Source: Actinomycetes bacterium
GTDB taxonomy: Bacteria; Actinomycetota; Acidimicrobiia; Acidimicrobiales; Bog-793
Direction: 5' to 3'
Assembly (NCBI GenBank): GCA_021798985.1
Contig: JAJZBI010000013.1
Location: forward strand, 28,720 to 92,719
DNA length: 64,000 nucleotides
Position 1 is the stretch's first letter; each line of letters begins with the position of its first letter. Below, piece after piece: positions 55,116 to 63,905 of the stretch. The notes beneath the pieces were generated by a model. It did no database searches, had not been told where the DNA came from, and worked only from the letters and a program-made list of their open reading frames with translations. The translations under genes were made by a program, and so were the position numbers.

Positions 55116-57749
55116 TCAGGCGCGCTCGGCGGCGAAGGCACCATGCGCGAAGTGGTCGATGGCGCTCGGCGGCATGGGCCGAGCGAACAAGAAGCCCTGC
55201 CCGAGCTCGCACGACACGGCGCGCAGCGCCTCGAGCTGAACCTCGTCCTCGATGCCCTCGGCGACCATCGCGAGTCCGAGCTCTTGGCCCAGTGCGACCA
55301 GCATGCGCACGAGCGAGGTGGCTTGGCTGCCCGCCGCGAGGCCCGAGACGAAGGACCGGTCGATCTTCAAGATGTCGATCGGCAGCTGGCGGAGATAGCT
55401 GAAAGAGGAGTAGCCCGTGCCGAAGTCGTCGATGGCGGTGCGCACGCCGAGCCGGCGCAGCGCCTCGAGACGAGCGCGGGCGGCGGCGACATCGTCGATA
55501 AGCACGCTCTCGGTGACCTCGAGCACGATGAGGCCCGGGTCGACGCCGGTCTCGGCGAGGACCCCGGCCACCAGCGCCGCGAGCCCGTCATCGAGCTGGC
55601 GCGCCGAGACGTTGATGCCGACGTTGATGGCCATGCCGGCCCGGCTCCAGCGGGCAGCCTGGCGGCAGGCGCTCCGCAGCACCCAGGCGCCGACCGGCAC
55701 GATCATCCCCGAGCTCTCGAGCGCCGCGATGAAGCGGTCCGGGCCGACCGTCCCGCGGCGTGGGTGTTCCCAGCGCAAGAGCGCCTCCACACCGCGCAGG
55801 GAGAGCGTGGTGAGGTCGAAGTAGGGCTGGTAGAGGAGGAAGAACTCGTCCCGCTCGAGCGCCTCGTGCAGCTCGAGCTCGAGGGCGAGCCGCTCCTCGA
55901 GATCGCTGTGCATCTCGGGCCGGAAGACGACGTAGCGATGCTTGCCGCCAGCCTTGGCCTCATGGAGGGCGACGTCGGCGTTGCGCATGAGGACCTCGGG
56001 CCCATCCCCCGAGCCGCTGGCGACCCCGATGCTCGCGGAGACCTTGATCGGCTTGGCCGGGCACGCGGCGAGCTCGAACGGCTCGGCGAGCGCACCCAGC
56101 ACGCGTTCGGCCAGTTGCGGGGCCTCGGTGGCGCGCGGGTCCTCCTCGGTGAGGATCACGAACTCGTCGCTGCCCATGCGACCGACCGTGTCGCCGCGCC
56201 GGACGGTGGCGCGCAGGCGGTCGGCGACGGCGCGCAACAGCTCGTCACCCGCTTGAGGGCCGAGCGCGTCGTTGACCTCTTTGAAGCCATCGAGGTCGAC
56301 GACGAGGAGCTTGGCGCTCGTCTGGTGCCGCGCTGCGCGCGCGGAGAGCTGGGCGAGCCGGTCGAGGACGAGGCTGCGGTTCGGCAGCCCGGTCAGCGCG
56401 TCGTGCAGCGCCTGGTGGCGAAGCTGTTGCTCGAGGTGCTTGGACTCGCTCGCGTCGTGCAGGACCACGACGAGCCCGTTGACCGCAGGGTCCGCCAGCA
56501 GATTGGTCGTCGATGCCGCGCAGTAGTGCTCGACGCCTTTGGCGTCGAGCACCCGCACCTCTGCCGTCACGTCGGTCCCTGGAGCCCCGATCGCGGATTC
56601 GAGCGCGGACTCGAGCGCGTTGAGGTCGTCGGGGACCACGAAGCGCCGCAGCGAGCGCTCACCTGCGAGCTGTTCGCCGGTGAGGCCGACGAGCTCGAGC
56701 AGCGCCGGGCTCGCGTAGCGGGGCCGGCGATCTTGGTCCAGGACGAGGACGTAGTCCTTCACGCGCTCGACGAGCGCGCGGTAGTAGCGCTCGCGTGCCT
56801 CGAGTTCGCGCTGGGACTGGCGGACCGAGCGGAACAGGCTACCAATTCGGGCGAAGACCAACGCCACCGCCATCGCGGTCGGCAGCGCCAGCGCGGCCGC
56901 CGTGGCGCCTTGATGGTCGCGGACGAGGCTGATCGCCTCGGCGATCGGGCCGGCGGCGAGCGCGAGGCCAAGGCGCGCGGCGCGCGCCGGGCCGAGGACC
57001 GCCGGGATCGCGCCCGCGTCGGTGAGATCTGCCGGGGTCGCGCCGAGGGCCGCCGCGGCCAGCAAGGCGATCGAGATCAACCAGCCAAGTGCCGGCGGAC
57101 CAAGGATCGACGCGCGCCCGGCATCCTTGCCGAACGCGAAGGCCAGATCGCTCATCAGCGCGGCGAGCGCGGAGGCGCCGAAGCACCACAGCGGCGCCGG
57201 GCGGACCCGTGCGGTCGTGAGCAGACGGAGCGATCCGAGCACCACGAACAGGCCGGCCAGGGGAGCGAGCGCGAGGGGAAGGCGGAGCACGCTGGGTGCG
57301 CCACGGTGCTCGAGTGCCGGCAGGGTGATGAGGATCATCCCCGCCCATCCGAGCCCGACGGTTGCGATGGCGACGTCGAGGACGGTGTCGACGTTGCGGC
57401 GTTCGCCGAAGCGCCCGATGAGTCCGTGCAGCGTTGCGAACTGCGCGACGAAGCCGGCGAGCAGGGCGGCGTCGGGGAGGATCGACAAGTTCGGGTCACG
57501 TCCGAGCATGGGGGCGAGGAGGCCGAGCGCCGTCAGGGAGAGCGCAGTGGTGGCGATGATGGCACCAAGGCCGCGCCGCAGTGGACAGCGCCGCTCGCTC
57601 GGCGTCGCGAAGACGATGCCGAGGCAAAGGGCCGCGAGGGCGTCGACTCCGAGGCTGCCAACAAGGGCGGAGCGAGCGAGGAGGCTGAGCGCACCGAGCA
57701 GTGTGGCGAGTGAGAGGGCGGCGAGCGCCGTGCGCCTCGCGACCGACAT
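55116..57749 (-). CDS. membrane PAS-GGDEF-EAL c-di-GMP enzyme
   Basis: Start moved from 57950 to ATG 57749, where the hydrophobic N terminus begins; 877 residues. Residues 1-320 contain about nine membrane segments, a MASE-like sensor. A PAS domain follows (about 340-460, 'ALVERVKDYVLVLDQDRRPRY'). The GGDEF domain (about 470-625) has 'LPNRSLVLDRLAQL' and an active-site GSDEF. The EAL domain (about 640-870) has 'LYQPYFDL', 'GVEALLRWEHP', 'IAINVGINVSARQL'-like helices and 'IDDFGTGYSS', all consistent with phosphodiesterase activity. Which activity dominates is not clear. No ribosome site is evident. The gene is the only unique coding content between two copies of a 509-bp direct repeat. Confidence 0.92.
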   Translation of the reverse strand: MSVARRTALAALSLATLLGALSLLARSALVGSLGVDALAALCLGIVFATPSERRCPLRRGLGAIIATTALSLTALGLLAPMLGRDPNLSILPDAALLAGFVAQFATLHGLIGRFGERRNVDTVLDVAIATVGLGWAGMILITLPALEHRGAPSVLRLPLALAPLAGLFVVLGSLRLLTTARVRPAPLWCFGASALAALMSDLAFAFGKDAGRASILGPPALGWLISIALLAAAALGATPADLTDAGAIPAVLGPARAARLGLALAAGPIAEAISLVRDHQGATAAALALPTAMAVALVFARIGSLFRSVRQSQRELEARERYYRALVERVKDYVLVLDQDRRPRYASPALLELVGLTGEQLAGERSLRRFVVPDDLNALESALESAIGAPGTDVTAEVRVLDAKGVEHYCAASTTNLLADPAVNGLVVVLHDASESKHLEQQLRHQALHDALTGLPNRSLVLDRLAQLSARAARHQTSAKLLVVDLDGFKEVNDALGPQAGDELLRAVADRLRATVRRGDTVGRMGSDEFVILTEEDPRATEAPQLAERVLGALAEPFELAACPAKPIKVSASIGVASGSGDGPEVLMRNADVALHEAKAGGKHRYVVFRPEMHSDLEERLALELELHEALERDEFFLLYQPYFDLTTLSLRGVEALLRWEHPRRGTVGPDRFIAALESSGMIVPVGAWVLRSACRQAARWSRAGMAINVGINVSARQLDDGLAALVAGVLAETGVDPGLIVLEVTESVLIDDVAAARARLEALRRLGVRTAIDDFGTGYSSFSYLRQLPIDILKIDRSFVSGLAAGSQATSLVRMLVALGQELGLAMVAEGIEDEVQLEALRAVSCELGQGFLFARPMPPSAIDHFAHGAFAAERA

Positions 57750-57916
57750 GGTGGAGTCAACGGCGCGCGCCCTCGGTGCCCGCAGGGGTCCTTCGCCCCC
57801 TTGTGTGCGCCTGGTGGCCCGGGTCCTGCGCCTCTTTTCGCCGTGCCAGCTCGGCCGCGAGGGATCTGTTCGCCTGGGGCCCGCGCGTGCCCGATCGGGC
57901 AGGGGGGTCCTCGCCG
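57750..57916. other. unique region between GGDEF-EAL gene and repeat copy 2
   Basis: 167 bp upstream of the GGDEF-EAL start, not repeated elsewhere in the window. It must contain that gene's promoter, but I cannot pick a convincing -35/-10 pair. No coding sequence is seen. Confidence 0.45.
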
Positions 57917-57959
57917 CCGCCACAGCGACGACGTGGCGCTCCCCGAGCACGGCCGCTGA
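57917..57959 (+). pseudogene. orphan 3' fragment of the pirin gene
   Basis: 43 bases identical to the last coding bases and stop of pirin (encoding 'RHSDDVALPEHGR' and TGA), carried by repeat copy 2 and not joined to any reading frame of pirin. A relic of the duplication, not a gene. Confidence 0.85.
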
Positions 57960-58099
57960 GCCGACCGGGCCGTCGAGACCCGCCTCGCTCTCAGTTGCCC
58001 TTCAGTTCACCTTGGCGCCGCGTGCAGATCCCACCGGCACCATGGACGCACTGGATCATTTGCCCACTTCGGGCACGAGCGAGGAAAGGTGGGACGGCG

Positions 58100-58279
58100 A
58101 TGACAATGCTCTTGGTCACGCTCCCGTTGATGGTGCTTGGCGTGGCGGTCGCGGTCATCCCGCTCGTGCTCGCCATCGCCAAGGAGTCCACGAGCCAGAA
58201 CCGGACGCTTCACCCGCTCGCCGCCTTCGGCCACGAGCGCGCCGAGCGCCTCGCTGATCGCGAGCACCTCGCCGCATAG
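58100..58279 (+). CDS. 59-residue single-span membrane protein, copy 2
   Basis: Identical in protein sequence to the ORF at 54768, with the same GAGGAAAGGTGGG leader. It lies 181 bp upstream of the MFS transporter gene on the same strand. Because only one base differs across the whole repeat, intactness here does not by itself prove selection; the copies may be very recent. Confidence 0.55.
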   Translation: MTMLLVTLPLMVLGVAVAVIPLVLAIAKESTSQNRTLHPLAAFGHERAERLADREHLAA

Positions 58280-58460
58280 AGGATCTGCCCACTGCGGGCC
58301 AGCGCACCTCCCCGGTCGCCTGGCCCGCGGTGGGCGGAGGCAACGCTGGGCTGTCTGCCCCGTGCCATTTGCAGCGCCGGCCGGATCCCCCCTCCGCCGG
58401 CGCTGCGCCGCGCCCGGGGCCCGGCGGAATAGCCAAGGGCACCGGTAGGTTGGAGGTCCC

Positions 58461-59717
58461 ATGGCCTCTCCAAGCGCTGGTGCCGTCGCGGCCAACCGTG
58501 CCGTCGAACCGGCGCAACCGGCGGGGATCTCGAACCGGCTGGTCCTCTTGATGGCCGTGGCGACCGGCTCGATCGTCGCGAACCTCTACTACGCGCAACC
58601 GCTTCTGCACGAGATCTCCCGGTCGTTCCACGTGGGCTCGGCGGCGACGTCGCTCATCGTCACCTGCACCCAGCTCGGCTATGCCGCTGGGCTGCTGCTC
58701 GTCGTGCCGCTCGGCGACCTGCACCCGCGACGCTCTCTCACTGTCGCGATCTTCGGCGTCGCTGCGCTGTTCCTCGTGGTGTGCGCCGTCGCCCCGTCGC
58801 TTTGGCTGTTCGAAGTGGCGTCGATCGCCACGGGCTGCGCCTCGGTGGCCGGCCAGGTGCTGGTGCCCTTTGCGGCCGACCTCGCCGACACCGAGCGCCG
58901 CGGCCGGGTGGTGGCGCGAATCATGACGGGCCTTCTCCTCGGCATCTTGTTGGCGCGAACCGTCTCCGGGCTCGTCGCCAACTTTGCCGGCTGGCGCATG
59001 ATCTACTGGTTGTCGGCGGCGCTCATGGCCCTGTTCGTGGTGATCCTCGCCCGAGCGCTCCCCGCTGAGGCGCCGCGACCTCGCGTCGCGTACGTCGGGC
59101 TCGTGGTGTCCTCGCTGCGCCTGCTCGCCGAGGAGCCGCTGTTGCGGCGCCGGGCCTGGCAGGGGGCCTTCGCCTTCGCCGCCTTCAGCGTGTTGTGGAC
59201 CTCGCTCGCCTTCTTGCTGTCCAGCTTTCCGTATCACTACTCCAACGCCGTGATCGGGCTGTTCGGTCTCGCCGGCGCGGCCGGCGTCGCGGCGGCGAAC
59301 CTGGCAGGCAAGCTCGCCGACGGCGGCCGCGTCGCGCTCAGCACCGCCGTCGCCGCCGCGCTGGTCACGGTCGCTTTCGCGTTCCTCGGGCTCGGTGCGA
59401 CCTCGCTCGTTTCGTTGCTGATTGGCATCGTGGTCCTCGACATCGGCACCCAGGGGATGCAGATCACGAACCAGGCCGTGATCTACAGTCTCCGCCCCGA
59501 TGCGCGCAGCCGCCTCAACAGCGCCTATATGGTCTGCTACTTCCTCGGCGGCGCGCTCGGCTCACTGCTAGCCGGCACGGTGCTCGCGAGCGCTGGCTGG
59601 AGCGGCGTCTGCGCGCTCGGTGCCGCCTTCGGGGCTCTTTGCGTCGCGGGCGCGCTGTTCGATCACCTCCGCCCGCCCCGCAGCTCCCACTGCAGCGCCG
59701 TCGCGTCACTCGTCTGA
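58461..59717 (+). CDS. MFS transporter
   Basis: A 418-residue permease with 12 predicted membrane helices. N-terminal 'LVLLMAVATGSIVANLYYAQPLLHEI' is typical of the YnfM/arabinose-efflux-like group. The loop 2-3 motif is 'VPLGDLHPRRSL', a variant of GxxxDRxGR, and 'AADLADTERRGRVVARIMTGLLLGILLAR' follows. A substrate cannot be assigned; relatives are exporters. It begins 36 bp after repeat copy 2, so its promoter may lie in the duplicated DNA, which would then also exist downstream of pirin. No operon partner follows. Confidence 0.9.
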   Translation: MASPSAGAVAANRAVEPAQPAGISNRLVLLMAVATGSIVANLYYAQPLLHEISRSFHVGSAATSLIVTCTQLGYAAGLLLVVPLGDLHPRRSLTVAIFGVAALFLVVCAVAPSLWLFEVASIATGCASVAGQVLVPFAADLADTERRGRVVARIMTGLLLGILLARTVSGLVANFAGWRMIYWLSAALMALFVVILARALPAEAPRPRVAYVGLVVSSLRLLAEEPLLRRRAWQGAFAFAAFSVLWTSLAFLLSSFPYHYSNAVIGLFGLAGAAGVAAANLAGKLADGGRVALSTAVAAALVTVAFAFLGLGATSLVSLLIGIVVLDIGTQGMQITNQAVIYSLRPDARSRLNSAYMVCYFLGGALGSLLAGTVLASAGWSGVCALGAAFGALCVAGALFDHLRPPRSSHCSAVASLV

Positions 59718-59923
59718 GCGCGCAGGCGGTCAAAGGACGCCCGGGCGCGTGGGTCAGCTGGTGCTGCGTTTGGCGACAAGGTGTGACTCGGTGGAACATC
59801 AGCGGATCCTCGCCGCGGGCGAGCGAGCTGGCCGAGAGAGCCCCGGGGACCGGCGCCGGCCGATCGCGTCAGGGCTGGGCCTCGGCGTGCTCGGCGACCG
59901 TTCCCGCCACGGCGGGCTGGGCG
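59718..59923. other. gap between convergent MFS and HelD genes
   Basis: 206 bp between two stop codons. I see no gene, no strong hairpin and no promoter in it. Confidence 0.45.
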
Positions 59924-62344
59924 TCAGTCGCGCTTGCGACCCAACCCACCAGAATCGCTCCCAGCGGTCGGATCGACCTCACGCCGGGCGCCGGCAAACC
60001 GGCCCTGTTCGAGCGTGACGGTCGCCTCGAGCTCGGGGGTGAGCGCCGTGGCGTGGAGCAGGAGCAGCCGCTTGGTGGGCCGGGTCAGCGCCACGTAGAG
60101 ATCGCTTGCGCCGCGCCGCCCGTGGCGAGCGATCTCGCCTGGCTCGACGAGCAAGACGGCGTCGAACTCGAGGCCCTTCGCGTCGCCCACGCTGAGGAGC
60201 GCGACCGCGGCGCCGAGCGGGTTCAGCGGATCGAAGCGCGAGCCGAGCCGCTCGGCGAGCGCGACGCGCAGCGCTTCGATGCGTGGCGGTGGCGCCAGCA
60301 CGGCGAGGCGCCCACCGTCCAGCTGATCACCCAGCGCCGCCGCGGCGTCGGCGGCGACGGCCGGGAGCGCCGCGGCGGTCGTGGACAGCCGGGTGGGGGG
60401 CAGACCTGAGGACCGGATGGCGACCGTCGCCGGGAAGCCAGGGGCAGCGACCGCCAGCACCGCGTTGGCGACCTCCATGATCTCACGAGGCGTGCGATAA
60501 TTCGTCGACAGCTCGACGAGGCGCCACTGGCCTCGGGCAAAGGGCTCGAGGATGCTCGACCACTGCAGGGGAGCCCATGACGCGCTGCACTGGGCGAGGT
60601 CGCCGAGCAGGGTCATCGAGCGACTGGGGACGCGGCGGAAGACCGCTCGCCACGCCATCGGCGAGAGCTCTTGGGCCTCGTCGACGATTACGTGGCCGAA
60701 GCGCCACGTCCGGTCACGCGCCGCCTGCTCGCTGAGGTTGGTGCCCTCGGCCTCGGCGAAGCGCTCGGCGAACTGCTCGGGGTCGATGTCGATGCCGAGC
60801 TGCAGGTCGCGAAGGACCGTCCGGGCGTAGTCGACCTCCTCGCGCCGCCGGGCGACCTGGCGGCGCCGCGCCCGGCGCTCGGCGGCGCTCGTCCACGAGC
60901 CGAGCTGCTCGGCCGCCTCGTCCAAGAGCGCGACGTCCTCGATGCTCCACGGCACGGCGTTCGGGTCGGGCGAGCGCTCCCGCACGAGCAGGCTGGCATC
61001 GAGGTCCCCGAGCCCTCGCGTGGCCGAGCGCACGAGCGCTGGCGAGCCGAACAGGTCGTTCAGCAGCTGAGTGGGTGAGAGGACCGGCCACAGCCGCTCC
61101 ATGGCCTCGCGAAAGCCCCGGGCACGGCGCAGCGCCCGGCGCAGGCTCGAGGCGTCCTCGGAGGAAAGCGGGGGGAGCCCGCCTGCGTGGTGTTCGCGGC
61201 GGATCTCGGTGAGCGCCGCCTCGATCACCGAGTGCTCGACGATGCGGCGGACGTCGTTGTGCGGCCGGCCCGTGCGCCGGGCACGCGCGCGGGCGTCGGC
61301 CAGGGCGGCGCGGGGAACGACGACCCGGTGCCGCTCGAAGACGAGCTCGGCGTCCTGGCGCGGCGCTCGCTGGCGATCGCGGATCGCGTTGGCGATCAGG
61401 TCGGCCATCACCGGCCGACCCTTCAGCTCGGCGACCGCCTCCTCGTCGTGACGCAGGGCGCGCACCTCGGGAAAGAGCGAGCGCACGGTCGCCATCAACA
61501 CTCCCGTCTCGCCGAGGGCCGGAAGCACCTGCTCGATGTAGCGCAGGAAGATGGGATTCGGTCCGATGATGAGGACACCGCTTTGCGCGAGCCGGCTGCG
61601 GTGGGTGTAGAGGAGGTAGGCGGCACGGTGCAGCCCGACGGCCGTCTTGCCGGTGCCCGGGCCGCCCTGGACGACGAGCGCGCCCGACAGGCCCGAGCGG
61701 ATGACGGCGTCTTGCTCGCGCTGGATGGTGGCGACGATGTCGCGCATGTGGCCGGTGCGCGTCCGCGAGATCTCGGCGAGGAGCGCGGCGTCCCCGTGCA
61801 GCGCGCCCGAGGCCGCGCCCCCGAGCGCGGCGACGTCGAAGACCTCGTCTTCGATCGCGAGCAGCTGCCGTCCCCGCGTGATGAAGTGGCGGCGCCGCAC
61901 GACGCCCTCGGGCGAGCCGGAAGTGGCGCGATAAAAGAGCGCCGCCTTGGGTGCGCGCCAGTCCATGAGCAAGGGGTCGTTGCCCTCGCCCGCAAGGCCG
62001 ACCCGGCCGACGTAGAGGGTCGATCCATCGTCGAGGTCGAGCCGGCCAAAGCACAGCGGCAGGTCACCAATGGCGAGGGCGTCGAGCCGCCGCTCGAGAT
62101 GGCGCGCCAGCACATCGCGCTCGGTGCGCGACTGGGGCGTGCCCCCGCGGGGCGCGAGGCGCACGTCGGCGAGGCGCTGACGCTGCAGCTCGCGCAGCGC
62201 ATCGAGGCGCTCATAGAGCATCTCGAGATAGGCCGCCTCGCGGGCGAACTCGCGGTGAGGCGGTCCACCAGCTGTCTGAGCAGCGCCATCGGTCGTTGGC
62301 TCGAGCGAGGGACCGGTGGTCCCAGGGCCGACAGGATCTGACAT
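59924..62344 (-). CDS. HelD-like RNA polymerase recycling helicase
   Basis: ATG at 62344 gives 806 residues; the track frame continues upstream into the cobyrinate synthase gene in another frame. Superfamily 1 helicase motifs: Walker A 'VVQGGPGTGKTAVGLHRAAY' near residue 230, 'VIVDEAQELSPMAW', 'TLLGDLAQ', 'ELSTNYRTPREIM' and C-terminal 'LYVALTRPTKRLLLLH'. The N-terminal coiled arm ('REAAYLEMLYERLDALRELQR') is the HelD feature that enters the RNA polymerase secondary channel. It uses ATP to remove stalled RNA polymerase from DNA and is linked to rifampicin tolerance in some actinobacteria. No operon partner overlaps; the cobalamin gene is 161 bp upstream on the same strand. Confidence 0.9.
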   Translation of the reverse strand: MSDPVGPGTTGPSLEPTTDGAAQTAGGPPHREFAREAAYLEMLYERLDALRELQRQRLADVRLAPRGGTPQSRTERDVLARHLERRLDALAIGDLPLCFGRLDLDDGSTLYVGRVGLAGEGNDPLLMDWRAPKAALFYRATSGSPEGVVRRRHFITRGRQLLAIEDEVFDVAALGGAASGALHGDAALLAEISRTRTGHMRDIVATIQREQDAVIRSGLSGALVVQGGPGTGKTAVGLHRAAYLLYTHRSRLAQSGVLIIGPNPIFLRYIEQVLPALGETGVLMATVRSLFPEVRALRHDEEAVAELKGRPVMADLIANAIRDRQRAPRQDAELVFERHRVVVPRAALADARARARRTGRPHNDVRRIVEHSVIEAALTEIRREHHAGGLPPLSSEDASSLRRALRRARGFREAMERLWPVLSPTQLLNDLFGSPALVRSATRGLGDLDASLLVRERSPDPNAVPWSIEDVALLDEAAEQLGSWTSAAERRARRRQVARRREEVDYARTVLRDLQLGIDIDPEQFAERFAEAEGTNLSEQAARDRTWRFGHVIVDEAQELSPMAWRAVFRRVPSRSMTLLGDLAQCSASWAPLQWSSILEPFARGQWRLVELSTNYRTPREIMEVANAVLAVAAPGFPATVAIRSSGLPPTRLSTTAAALPAVAADAAAALGDQLDGGRLAVLAPPPRIEALRVALAERLGSRFDPLNPLGAAVALLSVGDAKGLEFDAVLLVEPGEIARHGRRGASDLYVALTRPTKRLLLLHATALTPELEATVTLEQGRFAGARREVDPTAGSDSGGLGRKRD

Positions 62345-62505
62345 GGGAACGATCGAGGATAATGCCGCGTCAGCTGCCCCCGAACCACGGCGGGATCGAT
62401 CGGGCGGCTCGGCGCGCGCGTTCGGTCCGCGCCCGCCGCCGCCCAAGGGCTCGATCGTCCCGCCGACGGCCGCGACCGGGTTCTCGAGCTCGCGCGAGTG
62501 GTGCG

Positions 62506-63855
62506 CTAGGAAAGCGAGCCCCTGGCGCGACCGGCCGGGCCGTCGCTCGCCGCGGCGACGAAGCGCTCGGCGAGCGTTGGCGTCGCCGATAGGTGCTGGT
62601 GCAGGTAGCTCGCGAAGACGCGCGGCCCCGTCCAGCCGCTGGTGGCCCGGCTGAAGCGCCCCACGAGCTCGAGCGCGTCGCCGGCTGGCGTCGTCGTTGA
62701 GTAGTGGAGCTCGTGACCGCGAAGGCGCGTCCCGACCGGGCCGAGGAAGCTCGGCTGGCACAGCGTGGCGCGGCGGTAGCCGATCGTGAGCTGGTCGGTC
62801 ATCTCGGCGTGCACCCCCGATAGGACCCCGCTCATTGGCCGATCGCCGAGGGTGTCGCTCAGCCACAACAGCCCCCCGCACTCGGCCCAGATCACGAGGC
62901 CCTCCTGGGTGCGGCGGCGGAGGTCGGCGGCCAGCGCGACGTTGTCGGCAAGCTCGGCGGCGCGGCACTCGGCGAAGCCTCCCCCCGCGTACAGCCCTCG
63001 GCACCCCTCGGGAAGCTTGGTCGCCGAGAGCGGGTCGAAGGCCATGAGCTCGGCGCCCGCCGCCTCGAGCAGCTGGAGGTTCTCGGGATAGTTGAAGCCA
63101 AAGGCCGGTCCGTCGCACCACGCGACCCGGACGTGGCCAGCGACGGCCGGCTGGGGCGGGGGTGCGGCGGGCAGGCCCACCGCGGCGTTGGCGAGCGCGA
63201 GGACGCCCTCGAGGTCGACCGAGCGGGCGATCAGCGCTCCAAGGCGCGCCACGTTGGCCCGCTCGGCGGTTCGGGCGAGGCCGGGCGCACGCGGCGGGGT
63301 GGTGGGCGCGTCCTGTTGGGCCAGCATGCCGAGGATCGGGATGCGCAGCGGCTCGAGCGCGTCGCGCAGCACCTCGCCGTGGGCGTCCCCTCCCACCTTG
63401 TTGAGGATGAGGCCGGCGATCTTCACCGCAGGGTCGAAGGTGGAAAAGCCGTGCACCAAGGCGGCGATCGAGGTGCCCAGCGTCGCGGCATCGACCACGA
63501 GCAGGACGGGCGCAGAGAGCAGGCGGCTGATCGCCGCGCTCGAGTGCTCGCTGCCGGTGGGCCCGGCGCCGTCGAACAGGCCCATGACGCCCTCGACGAC
63601 GAGGAGCTCGCCTTCCTCGCACGCCGCAAGGGACGGTATGAGCGCCTCGCCGCACAGAAAGCTGTCGAGCGAGCGCGGCGCCTTGTCGGTGGCAAGGGCG
63701 TGGAAGGTGGGGTCGAGGTAGTCCGGACCGATCTTGGCCCCGCGCACCGAAAGGCCTCGCGCGGCGAGGGCGGCCATCAAGCCGGTTGCGATCGTGGTCT
63801 TGCCGACGCCCGAGTGCGTGCCGGCGACGACGATGCGGGGGCCGAGTCGAGCCAC
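62506..63855 (-). CDS. cobB: cobyrinic acid a,c-diamide synthase
   Basis: GTG at 63855 gives 449 residues, the usual length; upstream codons of the track ORF do not resemble the family. N-terminal P-loop domain 'VVAGTHSGVGKTTIATGLMA' with 'KIGPDYLDPTFHALATDKA' and 'VVEGVMGLFDGAGPTGSEHSS' binds ATP. The C-terminal glutaminase-like domain has the nucleophile Cys in 'VIWAECGGLLWLSDTL' and His in 'RGHELHYST'. It amidates carboxylates a and c of cobyrinate in cobalamin synthesis. No other cobalamin gene is in the window; they may lie to the right of the edge. No ribosome site is visible, so translation may begin close to the mRNA start. Confidence 0.93.
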   Translation of the reverse strand: MARLGPRIVVAGTHSGVGKTTIATGLMAALAARGLSVRGAKIGPDYLDPTFHALATDKAPRSLDSFLCGEALIPSLAACEEGELLVVEGVMGLFDGAGPTGSEHSSAAISRLLSAPVLLVVDAATLGTSIAALVHGFSTFDPAVKIAGLILNKVGGDAHGEVLRDALEPLRIPILGMLAQQDAPTTPPRAPGLARTAERANVARLGALIARSVDLEGVLALANAAVGLPAAPPPQPAVAGHVRVAWCDGPAFGFNYPENLQLLEAAGAELMAFDPLSATKLPEGCRGLYAGGGFAECRAAELADNVALAADLRRRTQEGLVIWAECGGLLWLSDTLGDRPMSGVLSGVHAEMTDQLTIGYRRATLCQPSFLGPVGTRLRGHELHYSTTTPAGDALELVGRFSRATSGWTGPRVFASYLHQHLSATPTLAERFVAAASDGPAGRARGSLS

Positions 63856-63878
63856 GGCGCATTGTCGCGCCGGGCTGT

Positions 63879-63905
63879 CATCTATGAAGGAGCGCCCCTT
63901 GTCAA
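63879..63905 (-). promoter_or_regulatory. possible cobB promoter
   Basis: On the minus strand a perfect TTGACA (63905-63900), a 15-base spacer and TAGATG (63884-63879). The spacer is short by two bases. A start near 63872 would leave about 17 bases before the cobB GTG. No cobalamin riboswitch fits in this leader. Confidence 0.35.

Larger units (their letters stand above)
57917..58425. repeat. 509-bp direct repeat, copy 2
   Basis: Same sequence and orientation as 54585-55093 with one difference (T at 58352). It begins with 43 bases from the end of the pirin gene, including its TGA, which here have no gene in front of them. It ends 36 bp before the MFS transporter ATG. The orphan pirin tail shows that copy 1 is the original context and copy 2 the derived one. 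Confidence 0.95.

Noticed and set aside
55143-57713. 856-aa plus-strand ORF opposite the GGDEF-EAL gene
   Set aside because: Charged, low-complexity shadow; PAS, GGDEF and EAL motifs are on the minus strand.
54585-58425. Composite transposon explanation for the repeat pair
   Set aside because: The repeats contain no transposase and no terminal inverted repeats, and include host pirin coding sequence; direct duplication or circle integration fits better.
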